A stretch of 64,000 bases of DNA from Calliphora vicina (GCF_958450345.1 NC_088782.1:93941358-94005357); one strand, 5' to 3'. Numbered from the stretch's first letter, positions 34,472-47,380 are shown. Program-made: numbers and translations. The notes: a model not told the origin generated them from the sequence alone.

Positions 34472-36036
34472 TACAGTGCAAAAAACAAACGATCACGACA
34501 TTATACGTTCGACTCTACTACCAAAGGGTAGTAAAACCCTATACTCAGTTTATCCATTTTGGTGACCAATTTTTTTTTATGGGCCCCCAAAGATTCTGAT
34601 GGGCACTCCAAAAATAGCGTATGGCAATAATATAGCTAAGAGTTCGCCAAAGAAATTTTGTTAACATTTTTTTCCCAAAAAATAGCTTTTTCGTGCACTT
34701 TTTTGAAAAGAATATAGGAAGACATTTTTTTTTACTTTTTTAGAATAACTTCCAGGGACTCTTAATTTTTCACTAACATTTAGCTACGGTAAAGCTGAAT
34801 AAATCTTGTGAACATATGAATGCATTCTGAACGTGTCTAATCACTTTAAATAGCACATAAAGATCACTTTGTACCTTAAAAATTTTAGTTTTTACTATTT
34901 TTTGACGCTAAAACAACGATTTTTTGTCAAACTGTATGATCAAGTCCACACTTCTATGTTGTGCTGTATTATTTAGTCGGCTGAGGTGTTCGGAATAAGG
35001 ATCAGTGGGTGGAACCTTAAAGTCACACATTTAAAAAAAAAATCGCCAAAAAGCCATTTATGATCCGAATGAGCTAAAATTTAAAATACAGATAGTCCTT
35101 GAGATGGTCTAAAAAATATGCTTATATATGTAGGTTATACGTTTTAGTTCAAGAGATATTTAGGTTTAATTTTTTTTTTTTAAATTTTGCTCGATATTTT
35201 TTTCGTATTTTATATATGATGGGCCTACGGAAGGTCGAAATTTGTTTTTTATATATGACGTATATTTGCGATAAAATTCTAAAGAAAATAAAACAAAGCT
35301 GATAACAATTATTTCGTCCATATAAAAAGTTACACGCATCCAAAGTTGAAGCATCTTTTTATATATTTCAACTTTGTATGCGTGTGTTTTTTAAGTTTTT
35401 TCCTAAAAAAGTCCCCATATTTTTTCATTTATAAAAAACTAATTTTCTTTTGGACTATATACATTTTTTTATGATCTGAAAAGAGAACTTAATGCAAAAA
35501 CGTATAAAGTAAAATTTGACTAACTTAAGCGGTGATTGTACCCCCTACCCCTATCCAAACTTGGCCAATTTTGAAACAAAATTTTAGGTTTGAGTAAAAA
35601 ATTCTAAAAACGCAAAGCACCGATCCTCAAAAACTCTTCATATTTGTATAGCCCTATATGTTGTTTATATACGTACAAAACGTTTTTGCTATCATACTGT
35701 AAATAACATCAAAGTGGGCTATTTTCTAAAAAAAACTCAGTTTTTGGAACACATTTTCCCCGTTTTAGGAATTTCGGTGTTTAAAAACAAAGAAAGGCAA
35801 CATTAATGATGCCATTGACTTAAGAACATTTAGATTCATATTACTTCCAAATTTTATTATGATGTCTGTAACTGTTCAAATTTTACATTAATTCAAAGTT
35901 TATATTTTGCTTGATGAAAATTGGTCACCAAAATGGACAAACTGAGTATATGGTTTTACTACCCTTTGGTTGTAGAATCGAACCTATACTGTCATGATCG
36001 TGTATTTTTCCAATAGTCTTCATTTGTTGCATAGTG
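34472..36036. mobile_element. Harbinger-like non-autonomous element, copy 1 (1565 bp)
   Basis: Flanked by TAA at 34469-34471 and 36037-36039. The terminal region is inverted over about 75 bp or more: 'gttcgactctactaccaaag', 'ggtagtaaaaccctatactc' and 'ccattttggtgaccaa' on the left recur inverted at 35920-35990. The interior is homologous, in the same orientation, to 50160-51540 of copy 2, but the right-hand long arm is deleted near 35905. A 3-bp TWA duplication is the hallmark of PIF/Harbinger elements; no transposase is present. Confidence 0.65.
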
Positions 36037-36163
36037 TAATTGGCCATAGGTCCTAATAAGGACCACTTCCGAAAATCACGATCGTGTATTTTTCCAATAG
36101 TCTTCATTTGTTGCATAGTGTAATTGGCCATAGGTCCTAATAAGGACCACTTCCGAAAATCAC
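35996..36163. repeat. 84-bp tandem duplication across an element boundary
   Basis: Units 35996-36079 and 36080-36163 are essentially identical ('gatcgtgtatttttccaata...ccacttccgaaaatcac'). Each holds the last ~40 bp of the Harbinger-like element plus ~43 bp of the flanking repeat, so the duplication happened after the insertion. It explains the - strand frame 35925-36167. Confidence 0.85.
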
Positions 36164-36690
36164 CCACGAATATAAATTATTGATATTTTAAAAGCAAAAT
36201 GTTTTTGCTCATTTACTTAGTGTATGGTATTATATGGTCGGGCTTGACAGATCATACTTTCTTACTTGTTTCTATTAAACATGTGTAGTTAGTTTCGAAA
36301 GAAGAATTTGTCAAATAAAATTATATATAAACAAATTCAACTATGAATATCCGTAGAAGATGTAATGTTAAGCGCCTTAATAATTATTTTAAGATCATAA
36401 AATTTCAATTTGATTCATTCTTAATGACCGATTTTTTTTTGCTGTGTCTGAAAAATTGTAGTTGAGTGAAAATAATTCGGTTATTTCAATGCTTCTTTGC
36501 CAACAGACTCTGTTTTTAGATCCGAAAAAATCGATGAATATAATGGAATCATTAAAGTAGCAACAAATTCTTACCTTTAAGAACAAAGCTTATAAACAAA
36601 AACCCAAAAATTCTCGAAAAAAATTTCCCAAAAAATGAATCCCGGAAATTCTAGTGAAAATATTTTCCCGTAGGAACCCTATGTACAATA
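36164..36690 (-). repeat. 5' end of a 'gaccgat' repeat, then unassigned sequence
   Basis: 36190-36280, read on the - strand, matches the start of the 6098-6790 copy ('aagaaagtatgatctgtcaa', 'ataataccatacac'). From 36290 to 36690 nothing is recognised. Confidence 0.45.
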
Positions 36691-38691
36691 CAGAGGTGTA
36701 AATGAATCATTAATTTTTGATTTTAATTCCTTACGAATTAGCTAAATTTTGAATTAATTCATTTCACAACAAAAAAGAATTGAATTCCAATTGAAATGAA
36801 TTTGTAATAATGAGTTGCAATTCATTTCCAATTCGAATGAATTTGTAGAATTCTTTTCTAATTCAAATGAATTTGTCAAATTGAATTTCAATTCCAATTC
36901 ATTTAAATTGATTTGATTTTGAATTAATTCAAATGAATTTGTACAATGAATTGCAATTCAATTGAATGAAATCAAAAATGAGTTGCAATCAATCAAATTC
37001 AAGAGCAGATCTCTAAGGGGAATGAAAAATTGAAATAACAATATTCAGTAAAAAATTCGTTAAACAAAATAATATTTTGATCACTCACAAGAAACTTTAA
37101 ACAAAATATTGTCTTTCAAACACAAACAACAAACTTTAATCAAATCCATCTTTGACGACTCAAATACATTAGAGTCTTTAAAATTGGATTGAATTTTCAA
37201 AAAAGAAATTTTCCACAATATACAAATATGCACACAGAAAAAGGATTGGTTGGAAAACGGTTGCAACTATGAAAATTTAGTAGAATAAATCAATATTGTG
37301 TTGTAGTCATTGCAAATTTATAAATTCAACAGATTATCTTTATTTATAAGTGAAAAATCATATTTATAATAGAATTGAGGTTCCTATAACTGTATTATTA
37401 GTTAGCATAATCAATTTGCATCTGGTAAACATTAAATTAAGGAATTCGGCAGAGACGACTGAAGTTTTCAGTTACAATAACCAATAAATTCGGTCATAAA
37501 ATCAAAAAAGTAATTCGGTGATTACAACCGACAAATGATGATTATAAAAATTATAAAATTTGTTTGACATTTTTAGAAAAATAAATAATAAAATAATTAG
37601 AAATTAAACAAAAATTGTGTACACACTCTTAAAAGAAAAATATTAATTAAAATAAATAAAATTGATCACAAGAGAGCGCTGTAACACTCGGTCTTGAACA
37701 GTAAGTAAGCCATTCGTGGGTAATTTATGAAATATGAATTTCACTTTTTTCACTGCATATTTTTACAGAAGATTTTATAGGCTAACACAAAATTGGCCAA
37801 TATTTGACCTGAGGTAAGGTAGGATTAACCTATTCCTTCTTATAAATAATAAATCATCCAGTTGGAGAATTCTTCATTAAAGCAGGTCGTTATACATACT
37901 TTCAAGTGCTTCTCCATGCTTTAATGTCTAGTAGTTATATGTCAGACTGGTTCCCAAGAGATGAAAGGACGAATAACGGTAAGGAAGTTATGAATTTGCT
38001 ATATTGCAACCGTTTTGTTACAATAATTATCTTATTTAATGATTTAATTATTTTGTGAATTCTCTTTAGCATTATCATCAAGCATTTCTTTTGTAAATTT
38101 CGCCATTTTTCGTCAAGCCTAAATGTTGATATGTGGTATAAACTGAATTATTTGGAAATGTGTGTACCGGTGTCCATGAAGCTTTTGGAAATATACATTT
38201 TGTTATCAAAAGCATGTATATATAATGACTGAACTGCAGCATTCAAGTAAATCAAATTTTATCTGAATTATGACATAAAGAAAAATTTGAATGTTAATAT
38301 CAGGGTTTCGATATTCAGCTCTAGCAACATATTTCTTACATTTGACTATGCAATAAATATGAAATTATCTCATTTCATCACAATCAGCTAATATAAATAT
38401 TCATACTGTTCGTTCGTATTACTATTAAAATTGCAATGCTAGTCTGCAATTTTTAGTAGCAAACACAATCCATTGCATATCCACCAAAATATATGTTCGT
38501 GCTTTAGTACCACACACAGTTTTTCTGTCGTGCTAATATTGCACTCCATTCGTTTTATTTTGTTGTGCTGGCAAACTTTTCTAGCAAAAATACACACTTC
38601 TGTAGTTGTGCTATAGCACAATTGACATTTCTGCAATTGATGCTATCAGTTGCTGTTCTTGATAAGTGCATAACAACATATCAGTAAACAC

Positions 38692-40098
38692 TAGGGTATT
38701 CGAATTATTCGATATTTATCTTGTTCGAATAAAACGAATAATTCGAATAAGAGATTTTAACTTGTTCGAATAATTCGATCACACGTTTAAAATTAATCGA
38801 ATTATTCGAATAATTTAAATTTTTTTAAAAAAGTAAAGAATGAAGTTTTGATATCGGTTTTTTAATATTTTATTGTTAAAGAAAAACAAAAATAACGTTA
38901 ATGTTAATAATTCAAGTATTGATAATGTTAAAAAACATTCTAAAACAAAGTCCATCATTAAATTTGCATCAGAAATATTCTGATCAGATTAACAACCGAA
39001 CAATCTACAAAACAATTGACTAAACCTATAGTTTCCGTTTCGGAGCTATGCTTTAAAAAATTTGAGCTAGTTGGACATGATTCTGAATTCAAGTACAATA
39101 TAAACGTATTAAGAACTTTTGTATGGCGTTCATTAATTCGGGTTTTAAAATGAGTAACTAATTCTTTAGTAAATGAATTACTCACTTTATCTAAATTATT
39201 TATAACAAATTGTATTATACCCTCAAGTTCTATCAGGGTTCCGAATCTTTGCTTAATCAAGTTGTCTTAGGGAATTACACAAATCTGTCCAAAGCTTGAT
39301 ATCATTGTCAGTGAACATGACTAATTTGAAGTCAGGCAGTGCATGATTGACGCATTTACAAATACGCAAAAAGTTGATTACCATGTTAGACAAAGATGTT
39401 CAACGATGTTCAAAATCATGTATAAGAAGAACTCCATGCTTTTCTTGCAACAAAACGATAGTTTGCAATATTTGTGTTTATCATTCGATTTATTAAATAT
39501 TTTGCAACACTTACGTACGCGGTTAATAACATCACTTATATACATTTATTTTAAGATCATGGCCTTCATCTATTTCAATGTAATCATTATAAATGTCATC
39601 CTCAATATCACTTTCGACGACCGTTACAAAATCACATTCTCCATCACATTCAACTCCACTTTAATCTAAGTTAAAATTTTGATTATTAATTGCGATTCTT
39701 CTAATATTTCGCCAGCTAAATAACAAATATTTTATTCCGTAACTTTTATTTTCATTGTAACTTCTTGCAGTAATATTTATATATTTATAGAAGGAGCTAT
39801 CGGAACACTCATCTACGGTGATCGAAAGTCCCTTTGTCTTTAGTTATTTGTCGAATTTCAGAAACAATACAATTTTTGTGAGTCATTATTACTTATTTGA
39901 ATTTGGAATTATGAAAAATTTTAAGCAATTTAATAAATTTAAATATATATGAACATTTATTCGTTTTATTCGATTATTCTACTTAAAATTGTTCGAATTA
40001 TTCGTTATTCGAAAATGGCCATTTTTAAATTGTTCGAATAATTATTCGTAAGAAATTATTCGATTAATCGAACGATCATTAGTCGAATGAATACCCTA
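38692..40098. mobile_element. Innermost hAT element, 1407 bp
   Basis: Ends TAGGGTATTCGAATTATTCG and inverse ...CGAATGAATACCCTA, with a perfect 8-bp duplication GTAAACAC at 38684-38691 and 40099-40106. TTCGAATAATTCGAA motifs are dense near both ends. It has a coding remnant at 38958-39260 on the - strand. Confidence 0.88.
38958..39260 (-). pseudogene. Probable hAT transposase fragment
   Basis: A 100-codon open frame starts MIKQRFGTLIELEGIIQFV and includes KELVTHFKTRINERHTKVL and FILYLNSE. This resembles the helical C-terminal part of hAT transposases, before the dimerisation block, in composition and in the KxRxxER-like stretch. The position inside an element with an 8-bp duplication supports the assignment; similarity by eye is weak. 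Further transposase sequence may survive at 39300-39700 but the frames are broken. It cannot be a full transposase (usual length about 600 residues). Confidence 0.45.
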
Positions 40099-42327
40099 GT
40101 AAACACACCCAATGTACAGTTGGGCAGAATCAAAATTTTTTTGAAATATATCTGGCATTTCTAAACGGCTGATCTGATCAGGATAAAATTGGACGCGGGC
40201 ATAGCTAAGGAGTATTCGAGTTTAAATTATTGAAATGGGACCTACAAATGCCTCAGGGGCGGCGCTATGGGTGCTCAGAATAGGGTACCTTCGTCATGCA
40301 AAATTTTTAAACACGTGCCATTTTTTTGTTTCCCATTCGATTTCAAAGAGTTTTATATGTTTAGAAAGCGCTCGCCTATGTCTTGAAAAAATATGCTTGT
40401 GTGTGCTATTTATCTCTTATACTTTTCGAGTTATAGGCATTTCAAAATTGAAATTTTAAAATTTTGCCATACCTTGGTCCGCTTTTTTAAAAATATAGGT
40501 CGTACTTTTGTACCGAACGGGCTCGATTGTTTTTTGTTAGTTAGACAACTAAATTATCAGTAATATACAAAATATTTCAGAGTAATATCGATTATAGATC
40601 CAAAAATAAACGATTTTCAATTTAAGAATTCAAAAAATAGTAGATTTTTGCTGTTTTTTGGATGAAAAGGTGACTTAAATCTTTTTTATTAAAAAAAAAC
40701 TTTCTTTAAGAACATATAACAATTTTATGTTTTTCTGTAAGGTAGCTTTACAGAGAACATTTTGATATAAAAAACATGTCCTATTTTTTGAACATGTTGC
40801 CCTTTCGTCCTTCGGAATTTGACCTATTTTTTGATAAAAATTTCAACTTTGGGCCACATGTTCTAAAATCCCAAAGTTGGGATCAAAAAACGGAAAGCAG
40901 CTTTAGAAACCTTGATTTGTTCCCTATTTATCCCCAAAGTATTTTCCCAGCCCCTAAGGAAATGTAGACCATATGGTTAAAATTGTAAAAAATACCATTT
41001 TCGGGATTTTCGCTTAAATTTTTAGGAATTGTGGGATTCCTTTTAACCTTTTGAAAAGTTTTTTTACACTTTGTAATTTGGAATGACAAATTTAAAAAAC
41101 GTTGAAAATTTCATTGAGTTTTGCTAATAAATAAAGATTTTATTACAGATTACATATTTATTGAGTTTCTAAAACTAAAATTTTTATCAAAATTTTAATA
41201 GGATTGCAAATACATATTAGGAACAATTTGATCCACATTTATTCCGAACATTTTTTTTTCTTGTTTAGATATTTTAATTTTTGGTCTTACAAAAAAAATG
41301 CAAGTCAATATCTCAGTTAGATTCAAAAATATTTACACTAATGAATAATCGTTATTTCGTATTACATACTTGACAATAAAATAACTAGCAGCATCCAAAT
41401 AGCCAAAAAACAAGAAATATCAATGCAACCATAGCAAAGCAACCAAAGAAATGTAAATTGCTGCCAGAGAAAATTGATAGCACAATAAAACAAAAACGAA
41501 TGCTGACGCGCAATATTAGTTCGGCAAAAAAGTGTGTATGCTGCTATAGCACGAACATATATTTTGGTTGTTGTGCTACAATAACGAGTTGACAACTGGT
41601 TGTATCTGCTACTAGAAATTGCAAACTAACTTTGCAATTTGTATAGTAATATATGAATAGTAACAGCAATTTATATTAGCAGAGTTATACAAAATTATAA
41701 TAGTAACTATATTTTTAGTATGCAGATTGATAAAAATGTATATTTACTGCAATTTACGGCTAATATAGTAGCAATTGTAAACCCTGGTTAATATATATAA
41801 ATTGCTGGTTATTCCAACCGAATTATTTTTTAATTAACAGTTGTGAATACCATATAAACACTAGTCTGAATCGAATTATGTGATAGTACATGCAACCGAC
41901 AAAATTCGATTGGCGCCAAATTCGGTTGTGAATATGAATCTGTTTTCTCTGTGTGAGATTATTTAAACAAAAAATGATGGTTAAAGTTTAAATCTAAGAA
42001 TTTTTTGTCTTTGGACTATATTAGGTAATATACAAAACGAGAGTAATGCTTACTGCTGATTTACTTACAAAATCAATTCAAATTTCAATAAATTCAAATG
42101 AGTTGGAAATGAATTGCTAATTCATTTGAATTAAATCAAAATCAATTCAATTTAAATGAATTGGAAATGAATTGCAATTCACTTTGACAAATTCATTTGA
42201 ATTGGAAACGAATTACTATTCATTTTTACCAAATTCATTTGAATTGACTCAAATTTCATTCAATTCATTTTTTTTGTGTGAATGATTCGCGAATTCATTC
42301 AAAAATAAATGATTCATTTACAGTTCT

Positions 42328-43213
42328 GTTACAGTACAACTGAATTTTAAAAATCCATTAAATAACAAATGACATGTTTAAATGCATACATATAACAACG
42401 TCTAAATAACAAATGTCTTAGTAAAATAGAAAATCAAATCCGATATGTCAATTATGTTTGAAAAGCATTCAAAACTATTTTGTACAAATGCCACTAGTAC
42501 AAAAAATAATTCATGAAAACTAACAAAAAATCTGAGAAAAATAAGTAGAACAAAACAAATTATTACACTTGAATCTCTTTATATGACTGCCAATCATTAT
42601 AAAAGAAAACTGACAATAAATTTATGTACATTTTTGTTCTATTTAGAGAAGCAAAAAGAATGGCCTTAAATACAAAACGAAGAAGAAAAAAACGAATGTT
42701 GGCAATCGAATTTTGTCGGTTCCATGTAATTTGATTAAAGTTGTTGAACTTCAACTATTAAAAAAAATAATTCTGTTGTAATAACATTAATGTACTTATG
42801 TTTATATAAAACCATTACGCTAGCCAAAATAAAATGCTTTTTATTCTAATTAAGAAAAATAAACCTTGAATTGTTCCATAAAGTTTCACAAAGTATTTTG
42901 GAGCTAGTGATAGCCGTTCGTGAGCTGGAGTCCTTTCAGATAATACCTCATATTGTAAGTATAGTCTTGGGAGAAAATACAAATACATACATATTTTCAA
43001 AAAACTATATAATGCTCAAGAACGATTATCACATAAACCTAAATATTTTGCGAAACATCATTAAACAAAATAACTTTTTTCGAATTGAGTCCCTCCAATG
43101 GATACTTATCTTAAGTGCAGTATAAAAATCAAGTAGATAAGTTATTTGTGCATAATTTTACCTCAATACCGAAATCATGCCACCTAATTTTATGAATATT
43201 TGTCAATAGATAT
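42328..43213. other. Gene-free stretch
   Basis: AT-rich DNA with short frames (42563-42754, 42815-43000, 42871-43125) that show no motif. Nothing supports a gene. Confidence 0.4.
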
Positions 43214-45209
43214 TAGGGTATTCAATTAATCGGGTTTCTGGTTTAATCGGTTAATCGAGCAAATAATTAATCGAGGTTTAGAATTATTCGGTTAATAATT
43301 GGTTAATTTAAAATTATTCGGTTAATAATCGGTTAATTTAAAATTATTCGATTAACCGATTAACATCAAAATTAAAATTCATGTTTTCTCGTATATATGA
43401 TAAGTAAAAATTTGGGTGAAATACTGATTAGAAAGATATTAACATCTACTATTTATATTTCTGAAATCGCATGATTTGTTGAAAATTTATTTAAGAAATA
43501 GTAAAATGTCATAAAACATTCAAAGACGATTTTTTTTAATTATGACGTTGTTGCAGCAAATGAGCGATGTGTGAGAATTTTAGGGTTTTAGTGAGATCTT
43601 CTGAAATAATCTTTTATTAAAAGAATATAATTTAAACGATTTTTTTCATTAGATTTAATAAAACTTTTCTTGGAAAAAACTCTGTTGGAAAAATCAAAAG
43701 CATAATTTAATAGTTTCGTTTAGTTATGATAAGAGATTCATTTCAAAAAAAGTTTCGCCTATACATGTAAATACAAACAAAGTTGCAAAGACACGTAAAT
43801 TAAATATGTCAGTCGTTATTAGGGTTGCCATATAACAAAAGTCAAATAACTGGACCATAAGAACAATTTACCTAGATTTTTAAAAAATAACTGGACAATT
43901 TAAAAATGCACTTATAGTTCAAAGAAGTTAAATTTAAGTTAAGTTGTTTTTTTTACATTCAGTCCTACATACATATCGTCACCTAAAATGCAAAACAACG
44001 TATCACCAAAAAATTCGAAGTTGATTTTATTATTGATTACGATTCACATCATATTACATACATATGTATGTGTAAACAATTTTAAACTTTTACTTTCACA
44101 AATAATCAAGTGCATGATATTCTTAAACAAATAAATTTAACGCTTTGAGTAATTAATTTATAAATACTATTTACCCTATTTTACGTAGATTCCTTATATT
44201 TTTTAATAAATTTGTTGCAATGGAATTTTTTAGGCAATCTTTTTGAAAATTTAATAAGTACATTTTTTAAATTTAAATAAGTATCTTTAAAAACACCTTT
44301 TTTATTTAAGATTTTATTTTTCATACAAATTGATATTGATGATACGTTATTTTGGTTTTAGAAAACATTAATTCAAAATAACGTAAGATGCATATCATCA
44401 AAGAAAAGTGTACTTTTTTATAGAATATATTTCAAGTTTTATTGTAATCCAAATTTTAAAATTTTGTTTCAATACCACAAATGTGAGAATCCATATCAAA
44501 ACGGAGAGAAAACAGCTATTTTTGGATTTGACAATTGATTTGCTTCTAATTGTAAAGGTTTTGTTTCGAGAGATGGAATCTTTTTTTAAATAGTTACAAC
44601 TTTGCTTCCATATTTTGACCGATTACAGTTCTATAATAGTAAAGGAATTACTTTCTAGGGTTAAGTTCATGCATTACGTTATACATAAAATATAAATATG
44701 CTTCTGACAAACCTTCATCCATATATTCTTTATCATCATTATAACAAATTCCCATGTGATTTTTCGACAAGCGTTTTGAAGAGGTATTTTTACCTCTTTA
44801 CCGCTGACCAGGATATATTAATCGGTCGGTTGCAAATTTTTTCTGTACAAAATATTAATTAATAAAAAATATAATTAATAAAAAAAATATTTTGCAAAAT
44901 GAAAGAAATTATTTTTTAACTGGACAAATTGTATTTTATCTGGAAACTGGACAAGACACAAAAAAATGGACAATCCAGGCCATTCCAGGCCGTCTGGCAA
45001 CCCTAGTCGTTATACATACTCAATAATCATCTTTATTGAATTGAAAGGGAAAAATAAATACAAAAAAACATTTTTAAAGTGCAAAAAAATGAAATTTCGG
45101 TTAATCGATGCAAATTAATCGGCTTATTTTTTATTTGAAAATCGGCAATTTTAAATTATTCGAACAGTTTACCATCCTAAAGTAATCGGTTAATCGATTG
45201 AATACCCTA
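43214..45209. mobile_element. hAT MITE of the TAGGGTATTCAATTAATCGG family, hosting another
   Basis: Same ends as the element at 14512-15311, with a perfect 8-bp duplication ATAGATAT at 43206-43213 and 45210-45217. Removing the guest (43820-45005 plus one 8-bp duplication) leaves 802 bp, nearly the 800 bp of the sister copy. Confidence 0.88.
43820..45005. mobile_element. hAT MITE, 1186 bp, TAGGGTTGCCA family
   Basis: Ends TAGGGTTGCCA (43820-43830) and inverse TGGCAACCCTA (44995-45005), with a perfect 8-bp duplication GTCGTTAT at 43812-43819 and 45006-45013. Subterminal 'actggac' motifs repeat at both ends. The interior is non-coding (frame 44408-44593 has no domain). An interrupted inverted copy is at 60326-63406. 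Confidence 0.88.
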
Positions 45210-45217
45210 ATAGATAT

Positions 45218-46384
45218 TCATGGCTCCCACACAATTCCCACTTCCAATAATCATTTTAACGAACATAAATCTGTTAAAAATGTTGGTATTCAACCAAAAT
45301 TAACACAATCGGTTCATAATTAGTCATAGCACAAAATCCTTAAAATATGTAATCTTAAATTATAAAATCAAATTGTAATATTTAGAACCGGTTCATACAA
45401 TGCTCACATATAACCACATCCATTATTTACCGACTATAATTTCTTACTTGTTTAGTTTATGAGTCCTATGTTATGAGTGCTAACTTTTGTTATGATACCA
45501 ATATTTTTAAGAGGGAGGGTGCCATAGAACTGGCTTTTATTATGGACCTATCCTTATTCGATTTTGCAGTAGATTTCTGCCGAATTACATATATATTCAC
45601 TCCGACATATTAAATAAACTTCTGTATGGGGCATAGGACCAATTTCAATATACATTGTTATTGTCACAAAGAAATTTTGTATGTCAAAATGTGTCTTCCT
45701 AAGATTGTGTTTTAATGAGCTATGGCGTTGAAAATGAGTACCAAAGCAAATACTATATTCTTATATTATATTCTTTTGATGATATTATATTCTTTTGATG
45801 ATAAGAATTTTATAAGGATTCAGCTTTTTAAGGGCCGCCTTTTCAATGCGTTAAAAACAATCAAATGTCAGCATATTTATTTATTAACCCATTAACGCCT
45901 TGACACGTTAATTTTGAACTATGTCACGATTATGTGCCCGAAGTGCAAACGAAGTATGAGCACCTCAAAAATGTATAGAAATGACGTGGAAGTTTTAAAA
46001 ATATGTACCAGTTTATCATTCACAATAAAATCGCTGACAAAAGCTATTTTTTCGTTCTTCAAAATGGTACACATGATTCTGAATTAGTTAGAATTCACAA
46101 AAGGAGGCTTTAGTGGTACCTTTCTTTAGCATTTTCTATAATAATGGAGCCAGCTTAATGATGCTGATTAGGAATACAAAATGTGTGTCTTTATGGTACT
46201 TTTTTGAGCTAGAATCCACATTACAATGCATCAATAAACATGAAAGTAGAGACATGTTATCGTAAATTAGTATTAATTCACTAAGGGAGACTTAATAGTA
46301 CTATTTCTGTCTTCCAATTGGGGTGGTGAAGCGCACCGAGTCAGCTAGTACACCATACTTTTATCAGATATTTGAAAACAACTA
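45218..46384. repeat. 'gaccgat' repeat fragment, then gene-free DNA with a Helitron-like end
   Basis: 45230-45460 on the - strand matches the 6098-6790 repeat, ending at its 5' 'aagtaagaaa'. 45460-46300 is unassigned. At about 46323-46348 'ggtgaagcgcacc' (short stem GGTG/CACC) is followed by 'gagtcagctag' and T, like a Helitron 3' end on the + strand; no matching 5' end was found. Confidence 0.4.
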
Positions 46385-46385
46385 A

Positions 46386-46790
46386 AGGCCCAACTATAAT
46401 ATGCATAAGCTAGCTTAAGGTAATGTCAAAACCGAACGAAAAGTCTGTCAAATGCTTAAGGAAATCCGAAGAAACTTTTAGATGACCATAATGTACTTAC
46501 TTGCACATTTATGTGCAACATGCAATTAAAAAAATACGTATTTCTTATTATTTTATCAAAATAAATTAATTGTCTTCATCCTTTTCATTTATTTCTCTAT
46601 CTTCTTTGTATAAAATAAACAAACAGCTGATTCCGTACGGAATGTGCGACCAGCTTCGCACTTTGCTTAAGCAAATAAAATTTGACGAAACACTCTTAAG
46701 TACATTATAGTTTGTCACATACATTTTATATGTATTCGCACAGTTGCTTAAGCTGACTTAAGCTAGTGTATGCATATTATAGTTGGGCCT
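46386..46790. mobile_element. Harbinger-like MITE, 405 bp
   Basis: Perfect ends AGGCCCAACTATAATATGCA (46386 on) and its inverse (to 46790), with TAA on both sides (46383-46385, 46791-46793). 'tagcttaag' motifs follow inward at both ends. The TAA duplication suggests PIF/Harbinger. Non-coding. Confidence 0.75.
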
Positions 46791-46859
46791 TAAGTCTTTG
46801 TTACAAAAATTTGCATTATTTTTTTTAAATTAAATAAATAAACAGTTATATGGTTTAAT

Positions 46860-47380
46860 TACAGCATCAAATTTCGGGTCATCGCCGCCAGTCTCAACAA
46901 CTGCAATGGGAAATGAAAGTTCACCATTAATTTAACAAAACTGCCAAAGGGTTTTGAAAATTTAGAAAAGTTAAAAGTTAGAAATTATCAATTTTTGATT
47001 AAAATGCACTATTTACATGATTTTAAATTTTTCTGGAAAAGACAATGAATGTCATGTAGTGCATTTTAATACAAAATTGATAATTTCTTTATATTTGACC
47101 ACGCCTATACCGCCCACCATTTGTTGAAATAAAGGAAAAAATATATTTTTCCACATTGGATACAATGCAACAATAAGTACGCACAATTACATTTCATTAA
47201 ATATTTTTATATATTTATACATTTAACTTAAATTTTTACTCATAGTGCAAAAAATGATCAAAAATGGCCCAACTTCAAGAGGCCATAAAAATGAAATTCG
47301 AGCTAACTTTTCAAAACCCTTCTCCAGCTTTGTTAAGTTAATTATGAACTTTCATTTCCATTGGAGTTGTTGTTTTTCTT
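46860..47380. repeat. Double fold-back repeat
   Basis: Outer arms: 46896-46972 ('caacaactgcaatgggaaat...') and 47303-47372 inverted. Inner arms: 46981-47019 ('gaaattatcaatttttgat...') and 47054-47088 inverted. The + strand frame 47245-47508 partly overlaps the right arm and has no domain. Confidence 0.65.

Larger units (their letters stand above)
38301..41786. mobile_element. Third-level hAT-type element
   Basis: Ends CAGGGTTT... at 38301 and inverse ...AAACCCTG at 41786, with a perfect 8-bp duplication GTTAATAT at 38293-38300 and 41787-41794. Inside, 38430-38650 and 41470-41650 are inverted copies ('tagcacaat', 'cgaatg', 'caaaatatatgttcgtgc'). It contains another hAT element (38692-40098), a fragment of the CAGTGGGGCAG family (40110-40300) and non-coding sequence to 41470. 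Confidence 0.8.
37231..41955. mobile_element. Second-level nested element (CACACAGA ends)
   Basis: CACACAGAAAAAGGATT at 37231 faces an inverted CACACAGAGAAAACAGATT ending at 41955. Subterminal 'aaccgaatt' motifs occur at both ends (37490-37530, 41815-41935). A target duplication could not be read. 37600-38290 has no gene. Confidence 0.4.
36691..42327. mobile_element. Outermost element of a nested stack (probable hAT type)
   Basis: CAGAGGTGTAAATGAATCATT (36691 on) and, inverted at the right, CAGAACTGTAAATGAATCATT (to 42327). Flanks GTACAATA and TTACAGTA agree at 6 of 8 bases. Subterminal regions (36710-37000 and 42060-42300) are dense in inverted AATTCAATTGAATT-like motifs. Without its inner guests the element would be under 1 kb. 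No coding sequence of its own was seen. Confidence 0.55.

Noticed and set aside
35925..36167. 80-codon repeated protein on the - strand
   Set aside because: It is an artefact of the 84-bp tandem duplication at a transposon border.
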